DNA of 6,586 bases from Candidatus Pacearchaeota archaeon (GTDB lineage Archaea; Nanobdellota; Nanobdellia; Pacearchaeales; GW2011-AR1), in contig JACQLL010000079.1 of assembly GCA_016234025.1 (NCBI GenBank), positions 1-6,586 of the forward strand, given 5' to 3'. Shown piece after piece: positions 1 to 3,698 of this stretch. How positions within the stretch are numbered: position 1 is the stretch's first letter; each line of letters starts with the position of its first letter. The notes under the pieces were generated by a model, which worked only from the letters and a program-made list of their open reading frames with translations, searched no databases and had not been told where the DNA came from. A program made the translations under genes and the position numbers.

Positions 1-152
1 TCAATTTGACAACTTCAAAGTCCATCGGACCTTGAGGCCTCAAGAACTTTGTTATTGAAGTTAGAGATTACCGGTCGCGAAGCGAAAAATTTCGCGGAAA
101 TACTCCGCCGGCTTGCTGCGAAGATAGCGAAATTTTAGGCAATCTCTTTATC
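1..152. other. Gene-free stretch of nested inverted repeats
   Basis: No credible gene is seen here on either strand. The stretch divides into two inverted-repeat blocks. In the first, AACTTCAA (11-18) pairs with TTGAAGTT (55-62) and encloses GTCC-ATC-GGAC (20-30) and the perfect 14-base palindrome CTTGAGGCCTCAAG (31-44). In the second, 63-72 pairs with 138-147 (9 of 10 positions) and encloses CGCGAA/TTCGCG (76-81 with 91-96) and GCGGA/TCCGC (94-98 with 104-108), which overlap and so compete. Positions 71-120 are about 60% GC, clearly above the AT-rich surroundings. The blocks end where recognisable cupredoxin sequence begins, so this may be inserted or repeat DNA that displaced the start of that gene. 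A structured RNA is an alternative. Confidence 0.5.
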
Positions 153-513
153 TTTACAGGAGAAAACTTCAAATTTGTAATGAACGGAATTGACAACCCT
201 GAAATAAGAGTTAAAGAAGGAGAAAAAGTCAGGATTGAACTTACAAGCACAAAGGGATTTCATGATGTCAAAGTGCATCCACAAAAAAATCTTTAGGCGT
301 GGAGCACTTTGAGCATCCAAAAGTCCAGAACAAACACAAGGACTTTTTGATTTTGTTATCGAAGAATTTGCAGTTGCTCTCGACCCAGTCAGAGATGGAG
401 AAGGTTCAAGTTCTTTCGAATTTGTCGCGGACAAGAAAGGAACATTTGAATATTATTGCAGCGTCGGAAAACACAGAGAAAACTTAATGTTTGGAAAGTT
501 CATTGTCGAATGA
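153..513 (+). pseudogene. Cupredoxin (plastocyanin/azurin-like type-1 copper protein), N-truncated and interrupted
   Basis: The family are small, usually exported or membrane-anchored copper proteins that carry electrons. The first part (153-266) reads FTGENFKFVMNGIDNP and continues through the beta-sandwich to GFHD. The second part (352-513) is in another frame, starts FVIEEF and ends at the TGA at 511-513. All four expected copper ligands remain: His (codon 261-263), Cys (457-459), His (472-474) and Met (487-489), the last three in a C-SVGK-H-RENL-M arrangement. An 85-base insert at 267-351 shifts the frame and brings in a TAG at 294-296. Deleting it joins GFHD directly to FVIEEF. There is no start codon or signal peptide upstream in frame, where the reading is open only from 36 after a stop at 33-35. 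The good conservation suggests recent inactivation. Removal of the insert from the transcript is a less likely alternative. The family call is firm; calling it dead is an inference. Confidence 0.85.
267..351 (+). mobile_element. 85-base two-hairpin insert in the cupredoxin gene (possible miniature element)
   Basis: The insert is defined by the break in the cupredoxin frame and is almost wholly two adjacent stem-loops. Hairpin A pairs 268-282 with 299-312: 14 base pairs, one bulged A at 277 and a 16-base loop. Hairpin B pairs 315-326 with 340-351: 11 of 12 positions and a 13-base loop. GCATCCA occurs in both (275-281 and 313-319). TGAT stands just before the insert (263-266) and again at its right end (348-351), so it is either a 4-base target duplication or part of the right end. 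It has no coding capacity. Two terminal hairpins with little between them resemble transposase-less derivatives of IS200/IS605-type elements, but no second copy is in the window, so the class is an inference. Confidence 0.55.
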
Positions 514-515
514 TA

Positions 516-525
516 GTTTTATAAA
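516..525 (+). promoter_or_regulatory. Archaeal-type TATA box for the phosphatase operon
   Basis: GTTTTATAAA lies just after the cupredoxin stop and is centred about 25 bases before the ATG at 546. No Shine-Dalgarno sequence lies between (the stretch is T-rich). That spacing would put the transcript start at or near the ATG, giving a leaderless mRNA. Promoter assignment is by pattern and position only. Confidence 0.6.
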
Positions 526-545
526 GATGTAAATTTTTTTCAAGT

Positions 546-1313
546 ATGGATGAATTAAAAGTTGCATTAATCGCCGCTAAAAGAGCGGGAAAAATAATTC
601 TCGGATATAAAGGAACAAACATAAAAATAAAAAAGGGAGACATGCACAACATAGTCACAGAAGCAGATTTAAAATCAGAACAGGAAATAATAAATACGAT
701 AAAAAAATATTTTCCCCGACATGAATTCCTGGCTGAAGAGTCCGTGAATAATCCAAGCAAGAAGTCGGAATATTTATGGGTGATTGATCCTATCGATGGA
801 ACAATGAACTATAGCCACGACTTTCCTGTTTTCTCTGTTTCAATAGCCCTCTACAAAAAAGGAAAAGCGTTAGTCGGCGTTGTTTACAATCCGATAAGAG
901 AGGAATTGTTTCAGGCTAAAAGAGGAGCCGGCTCTTTCCTCAATGGCAAGAAAATAAAAGTCTCCAAGAACTCTCTGGAAAAAAGTTTGCTCTCTACCGG
1001 TTTTTATTATGGCGAAGAGACCGTCAAGAAAACTTTCAGAAAGATAGAATATATTTATGAGCACGTTCAGGGAATAAGGGAAACTGGTTCTGCCTCCATC
1101 GACTTGTGCAACGTCGCATGCGGGAGAACAGACGGATATTGGGAAATAAAGCTCGGCACATGGGATCATGCCGCGGGGAGTTTAATCGTTGAAGAAGCAG
1201 GAGGCAAAGTGACAGATGTCGACGGTAAACCTTATAGTCTGAACAATATAGGAGTCGTCGCGTCGAATGGAAAGATCCATAACAAGCTGTTAAAACTCCT
1301 GAACAAAAAATGA
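546..1313 (+). CDS. Inositol monophosphatase family protein (SuhB/IMPase-like sugar phosphatase)
   Basis: A magnesium-dependent phosphatase of the IMPase/FBPase superfamily, expected in the cytosol and acting on inositol monophosphate or related sugar phosphates. At 255 residues it has the family's usual full length. The metal and catalytic motifs are all present: Asp41 in [12 protein letters not shown] at 62-66 with Glu64 and Glu65, DPIDGT at 81-86, and WDHAAG at 206-211 with Asp207. The last is followed by the typical [11 protein letters not shown]. The start at 546 fits the TATA box 25 bases upstream and leaves the normal short N-terminus before the first helix. It is the first gene of a four-gene unit, and its stop overlaps the next ATG by 4 bases. 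Archaeal relatives may act on both inositol phosphate and fructose-1,6-bisphosphate, so the substrate is not settled by sequence. Confidence 0.93.
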   Translation: MDELKVALIAAKRAGKIILGYKGTNIKIKKGDMHNIVTEADLKSEQEIINTIKKYFPRHEFLAEESVNNPSKKSEYLWVIDPIDGTMNYSHDFPVFSVSIALYKKGKALVGVVYNPIREELFQAKRGAGSFLNGKKIKVSKNSLEKSLLSTGFYYGEETVKKTFRKIEYIYEHVQGIRETGSASIDLCNVACGRTDGYWEIKLGTWDHAAGSLIVEEAGGKVTDVDGKPYSLNNIGVVASNGKIHNKLLKLLNKK

Positions 1314-1726
1314 AAACAAGAACAAAATATCTGACAATGAGAACGAAAGATAAAAGAGAAATTGTAAACATCACTAAAGAAGTCGAGAAAGTCGTTGCGG
1401 AAAGCGGTGTGAAGGAAGGTTTGTGTTTGATAAACTCAATGCACGTCACTTCAAGCGTTTTTATCAATGATGAAGAACGAGGCTTGAAGGAAGATTTTCT
1501 AAAATGGCTTGAGAGTTTAGCGCCTTACGATGTAGAAAGATACAAGCATAATTTGACAGGCGAGGATAATGCTCATGCGCACCTAAAGAGAACAGTCATG
1601 GGAAGAGAAGTCGTCGTCGCGATAACGAACGGAAAACTCGACTTTGGTCCGTGGGAGGAGATTTTTTACGGAGAGTTCGATGGACAGAGAGACAAAAGAG
1701 TTTTGGTGAAGGTGATTGGTGAGTGA
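1310..1726 (+). CDS. yjbQ: YjbQ family protein (UPF0047, reported secondary thiamine-phosphate synthase activity)
   Basis: A small cytosolic protein of the widespread YjbQ/UPF0047 family. Members have been reported to have weak thiamine-phosphate synthase activity, but their true physiological role is unclear. At 138 residues it is full length. Hallmarks in order are [15 protein letters not shown] (42-56), His80 in the YKHN motif, NAHAH (87-91), which supplies conserved histidines of the presumed active site, and the C-terminal [20 protein letters not shown] (108-127). The ATG shares 4 bases (ATGA) with the phosphatase stop and no strong ribosome-binding site is visible, so translation is probably coupled. 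A neighbouring phosphatase and Nudix enzyme would be compatible with phosphate-ester metabolism, but that link is only suggestive. Confidence 0.93.
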   Translation: MKTRTKYLTMRTKDKREIVNITKEVEKVVAESGVKEGLCLINSMHVTSSVFINDEERGLKEDFLKWLESLAPYDVERYKHNLTGEDNAHAHLKRTVMGREVVVAITNGKLDFGPWEEIFYGEFDGQRDKRVLVKVIGE

Positions 1727-1917
1727 AGGTGAGAAAAATTCAGAAACAAACACTTGAGATAATAATCGCTGCAGTATTTGGAGGTTTAATTGGCAAAGCG
1801 ATAGATATATTATCGACAGAGTTTGATAATATCAAAAGAATAACAATCTTTTTTGTTACAATTATTGTTATATCAATAATCCTGTATTTTTTGTTAGGGC
1901 AAATTTCTAAAAAATGA
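1723..1917 (+). CDS. Small two-helix membrane protein, unknown function
   Basis: I do not recognise this 64-residue protein. It has a basic N-terminus (KVRKIQKQ), a first hydrophobic segment at about 11-30 that contains a Gly-rich AAVFGGLIG stretch, a short polar loop with acidic and basic residues (STEFDNIKR, 31-39), and a strongly hydrophobic second segment at 40-59 rich in Ile, Val and Phe, ending QISKK. A two-helix hairpin in the cytoplasmic membrane is predicted. The start is GTG, overlapping the yjbQ stop by 4 bases (GTGA). GGTGA a few bases upstream can act as a ribosome-binding site. Its own stop overlaps the Nudix ATG by 4 bases. These overlaps on both sides are the main argument that it is real, as no family signature is visible. 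Confidence 0.72.
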   Translation: MKVRKIQKQTLEIIIAAVFGGLIGKAIDILSTEFDNIKRITIFFVTIIVISIILYFLLGQISKK

Positions 1918-2393
1918 CTCAAAAAACTTCCTCAGGACTGCTCATGTATAAATTCGATAAAGATGGAAACTTAAGAATTTTCCTTGTGCATCCTGGCGGA
2001 CCGTTTTGGAAAGATAAAGACAAAGGCTCGTGGAGCATTCCTAAAGGAGAAATTGACGACGGAGAAAATGAACTATTTGAAACTGCAAGAAGAGAGCTAT
2101 ATGAAGAGACAGGAATTAAAGCGCCGGAAGAAAAAGAGAAATATATTGAACTTGGAGAGGTAACTCAAAAATCGGGGAAGGTTGTTTGTGCATGGGCGTT
2201 TGAGGGCGACTGGACTGGTTTATTGATGTGTTCGATTTATGTTGAAGTTGAATGGCCTTACAAGTCAGGAAAGAAAATTAAAGTTCCTGAAGTCGACAAA
2301 GCAGGATTTTTCAAAGTTGCGGAAGCTAAAGAGAAGATTAATGAAAGACAGAAAGTTTTTATTGACAAGTTGATTGAATTCCTTGCGAAATGA
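1914..2393 (+). CDS. Nudix hydrolase
   Basis: Nudix enzymes cut nucleoside diphosphates linked to another group, using Mg2+ or Mn2+ held by the Nudix box. This 159-residue protein begins with the first strand SSGLLMYKF, then VHPGGPFW and GSWSIPKGE, which mark a subgroup of small single-domain Nudix proteins. It also has AWAFEGDW (93-100) and a late VEWPYKSGK/VPEVDKAGFF block typical of the same subgroup. The Nudix box starts at Gly45 and has RELYEETGI at 60-68 with metal-binding Glu64 and Glu65. There are eight residues between Glu51 and Arg60 where the consensus has seven, so the loop before the catalytic helix is one residue longer than usual. The ATG overlaps the membrane-protein stop by 4 bases. 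It is the last gene of the unit: a new TATA box starts at its stop codon. The substrate cannot be told from sequence. Confidence 0.92.
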   Translation: MTQKTSSGLLMYKFDKDGNLRIFLVHPGGPFWKDKDKGSWSIPKGEIDDGENELFETARRELYEETGIKAPEEKEKYIELGEVTQKSGKVVCAWAFEGDWTGLLMCSIYVEVEWPYKSGKKIKVPEVDKAGFFKVAEAKEKINERQKVFIDKLIEFLAK

Positions 2394-2402
2394 TTAAATA
2401 TT
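2393..2402 (+). promoter_or_regulatory. TATA-like box before the 42-residue gene and msrB
   Basis: ATTAAATATT, overlapping the Nudix stop, is centred about 25 bases before the ATG at 2422, the same spacing as at the other unit starts. A second AT-rich run, TTTTTATATA at 2411-2420, is too close to that ATG to serve it. If used, it would give msrB a leader of roughly 100 bases that begins inside the small gene. Confidence 0.5.
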
Positions 2403-2421
2403 CTGGGCGTTCTTTTTATAT

Positions 2422-2550
2422 ATGGATAAAGTCGAAGATAATGTTTTATTAACAGATGAAGAGAAGGCATTGCTTAAAGTAAGTTATATTAATGAAGAGT
2501 CTAGAAAATTAGTTTCTTCAGCAAAATTGAGGGAAAATTTCTTGGGCTAA
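2422..2550 (+). CDS. 42-residue hypothetical protein upstream of msrB
   Basis: I do not recognise this product. The frame runs from the ATG at 2422 to TAA at 2548-2550 and gives a hydrophilic, probably helical protein (begins [15 protein letters not shown], ends [11 protein letters not shown]) with no Cys, no membrane segment and a mix of Glu/Asp and Lys/Arg. Support for its reality: the ATG lies about 25 bases after a TATA-like box, matching the leaderless pattern of other genes here. Its stop is also followed one base later by the msrB ATG, so the two look like one unit and the small gene fills an otherwise empty 158-base gap. Against it: no homology can be tested here, and short open frames arise by chance in AT-rich DNA. 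Confidence 0.5.
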   Translation: MDKVEDNVLLTDEEKALLKVSYINEESRKLVSSAKLRENFLG

Positions 2551-2551
2551 A

Positions 2552-2944
2552 ATGAAAATGCCAAAAACAGAAACTGAATGGAAAAAGAAACTGACGAAAG
2601 AACAGTACAAGGTTTTGAGAGAAAAGAGCACAGAACTTCCCTTCACTGGAAAATTGTTGAGGAACAAAGAAAAAGGAATGTATAGATGCGCAGCGTGCGG
2701 GAACGTTCTGTTTTCTTCAGAAACAAAGTTTGATTCCGGGACCGGCTGGCCGAGTTTTTACGAAGTTGAAAAATCAGACAGCGTTGAGTTACACGAAGAT
2801 ACAACTATTGGAATGAGAAGAGTCGAGGTCGTCTGCAAAAAATGCGGCGGACATTTAGGGCATGTATTTCCCGACGGACCTCGGGAAAAAACAGGAAAAA
2901 GATATTGCATTAATTCGTGTGCTTTGGAATTTGAGAAGAAATAA
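2552..2944 (+). CDS. msrB: Peptide-methionine (R)-S-oxide reductase MsrB
   Basis: Reduces the R epimer of methionine sulfoxide in oxidised proteins, usually with thioredoxin as the electron source, in the cytosol. The 130-residue single-domain protein has the zinc-binding pairs CAAC (46-49) and CKKC (95-98), GTGWPSF (63-69), HLGHVF (101-106) and the catalytic RYCIN with nucleophile Cys119. Thr64 occupies the place where many MsrBs have the resolving Cys. The other non-zinc cysteine is Cys123, four residues after the nucleophile, so regeneration may use Cys123 or act directly on the sulfenic acid. It starts one base after the upstream 42-residue gene. A second ATG (codon 3) is a possible alternative start. 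The last eight codons and stop recur at 3671-3697, beyond the HEPN-MNT pair. Confidence 0.96.
   Translation: MKMPKTETEWKKKLTKEQYKVLREKSTELPFTGKLLRNKEKGMYRCAACGNVLFSSETKFDSGTGWPSFYEVEKSDSVELHEDTTIGMRRVEVVCKKCGGHLGHVFPDGPREKTGKRYCINSCALEFEKK
2918..2944 (+). repeat. Direct repeat, copy 1 (3' end of msrB)
   Basis: These 27 bases encode the last eight residues of MsrB (CALEFEKK) and the stop. They match 3671-3697 at 25 of 27 positions, with the first 20 identical. The two differences are silent (AAG AAA against AAA AAG). The pair brackets the HEPN-MNT genes at a spacing of 753 bases. Confidence 0.85.
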
Positions 2945-2952
2945 GCAGAGAG

Positions 2953-2960
2953 TTTAAATA
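2953..2960 (+). promoter_or_regulatory. TATA box for the HEPN-MNT pair
   Basis: TTTAAATA lies nine bases after the msrB stop and is centred about 25 bases before the HEPN ATG at 2982. There is no Shine-Dalgarno sequence before that ATG, which fits a leaderless transcript. The pair therefore seems to carry its own promoter rather than depending on msrB. Confidence 0.6.
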
Positions 2961-2981
2961 ATATCTAACTTTAAAGAAGAT

Positions 2982-3359
2982 ATGAGAGAAGAAGTATCTA
3001 ACTGGTTTAAGCAGGCGAAGAAAGATTTGAGCGCTGCCAGAAATAGCTTGAATTCTGGAGATTACGAGTGGGCTAGCTTTCAGGCGAATCAATCTGCAGA
3101 AAAAGCATTAAAGGCGCTTTACTTGATAGAAAAGAAAGGAATTGTGCCATCGCATAATTTAGTTTCTTTAGGCAAAATGTTGTCTGTTCCTGAGAATTTG
3201 ATGAACCTTCTTAAAGACCTAAACCCAGAGTATACTCTTGCGAGATATCCCGATGCTGCGAATGCAGTTCCGTTTGAGATTTACACTGAAGAAAAAGCAA
3301 AGAGTAGAATAATAAATGCAGAGGAGGTCTTGAGATGGGTAGAGAAACGATTAAGTTAG
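2982..3359 (+). CDS. HEPN domain protein (COG2250-like), partner of an MNT nucleotidyltransferase
   Basis: A 125-residue all-helical HEPN protein. The recognisable blocks are WFKQAKKDLSAARNSL at 8-23, the second-helix signature WASFQANQSAEKALKALYL at 30-48, PSHNLVSL at 56-63, RYPDA at 88-92, and a C-terminal YTEEKA...AEEVLRWVEKRL helix. These match the COG2250/PF05168 branch. The RX4-6H motif that makes many HEPN proteins RNases is absent: the only His is His58 in PSHNL, with no Arg suitably placed before it. RNase activity of the classic kind is therefore not supported. The gene overlaps the nucleotidyltransferase gene by 25 bases, a typical toxin-antitoxin-like arrangement. Such pairs have been studied as toxin-antitoxin modules in which the MNT protein AMPylates the HEPN protein, but this branch is less well characterised. 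Confidence 0.9.
   Translation: MREEVSNWFKQAKKDLSAARNSLNSGDYEWASFQANQSAEKALKALYLIEKKGIVPSHNLVSLGKMLSVPENLMNLLKDLNPEYTLARYPDAANAVPFEIYTEEKAKSRIINAEEVLRWVEKRLS
3323..3328 (+). promoter_or_regulatory. Shine-Dalgarno sequence of the MNT gene
   Basis: GGAGGT lies six bases before the ATG at 3335, inside the end of the HEPN gene. It fixes the MNT start and contrasts with the leaderless, SD-free start of the HEPN gene. Confidence 0.75.
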
Positions 3360-3649
3360 TTAAAGAGTTTATTAGAAAAGCTTCAAAAGATTTTAAAATA
3401 TCCCGAGTTATTTTATTTGGTTCTAGGGCAGGCAAAGATTATCTTGAATACTCTGATGTAGATATTGTCGTAGTCTCTCCAGACTTCAGCGGAGTTGATT
3501 TTTCAGATAGAATGAGAAAAATGTACGATTATTGGGAAAGCGAAATTGCTGTCGACTTTTTTTGTTATACCCCAGAAGAGTTTGTAAAATTTTCAAAGAT
3601 GATTACTTTAGTAAGCGAGGCTGTAAGAACAGGAATTGTGATTAAGTAA
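3335..3649 (+). CDS. Minimal nucleotidyltransferase (MNT), partner of the HEPN protein
   Basis: A 104-residue polymerase-beta-type nucleotidyltransferase. The core motif GSRAGKDYLEYSDVD at 29-43 supplies Gly29-Ser30 and the two metal-binding Asp41 and Asp43. The third acidic residue is Asp74 in the IAVDFFCY strand, so the active site looks complete. The protein is full length for a minimal nucleotidyltransferase and has no added domain. It overlaps the HEPN gene by 25 bases and has a strong GGAGGT, so both products are probably made from one mRNA. In studied pairs the MNT protein transfers AMP to its HEPN partner and neutralises it. Here the HEPN lacks the usual RNase motif, so whether the pair is toxin-antitoxin or another nucleotide-transfer system is open. 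Confidence 0.92.
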   Translation: MGRETIKLVKEFIRKASKDFKISRVILFGSRAGKDYLEYSDVDIVVVSPDFSGVDFSDRMRKMYDYWESEIAVDFFCYTPEEFVKFSKMITLVSEAVRTGIVIK

Positions 3650-3662
3650 ATATTTGGTTAAC

Positions 3663-3671
3663 ATTATTTTT
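3663..3671 (+). terminator. Possible T-tract terminator after the HEPN-MNT pair
   Basis: ATTATTTTT follows the MNT stop by about 15 bases. Short T tracts can end archaeal transcription without a stem-loop. A weak AAATA/TATTT pairing just upstream adds little. This is inferred from composition only. Confidence 0.25.
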
Positions 3672-3697
3672 GTGCTTTGGAATTTGAGAAAAAGTAA
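3671..3697 (+). repeat. Direct repeat, copy 2: orphan msrB tail (CALEFEKK plus stop)
   Basis: An exact 20-base match to the end of msrB followed by a 5-of-7 match, keeping the reading frame and a TAA at 3695-3697 with only silent changes. Nothing upstream connects it to an msrB body. With one gap, a few bases further upstream also resemble msrB, but that part is too AT-rich to trust. It marks the right edge of the HEPN-MNT segment and lies one base from the convergent ATPase stop. It may be the original msrB end displaced by insertion of the cassette, or a relic of a duplication. Confidence 0.8.
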
Positions 3698-3698
3698 T

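Noticed and set aside
63..147. tRNA or other known structured RNA
   Set aside because: The stems do not fit a cloverleaf (no T-loop GTTC-type sequence, no anticodon arm of the right size) and no known RNA motif was recognised.
267..351. Archaeal bulge-helix-bulge intron in the cupredoxin mRNA
   Set aside because: The insert folds into two separate hairpins, and the junctions do not clearly form the 3-base bulge, 4-bp helix, 3-base bulge arrangement. Kept only as an alternative.
299..487. Open frame of 62 codons starting MEHFEH across the cupredoxin insert
   Set aside because: It runs in the wrong frame through the cupredoxin region. The cupredoxin motifs with all copper ligands lie in other frames, so this is a shadow.
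500..760. 86-codon minus-strand frame overlapping the phosphatase start
   Set aside because: It overlaps the phosphatase N-terminus and its promoter, and has no recognisable domain.
2918..3697. Two-unit CRISPR-like repeat
   Set aside because: Only two copies 753 bases apart, coding for the msrB C-terminus and enclosing two genes; there is no spacer structure.
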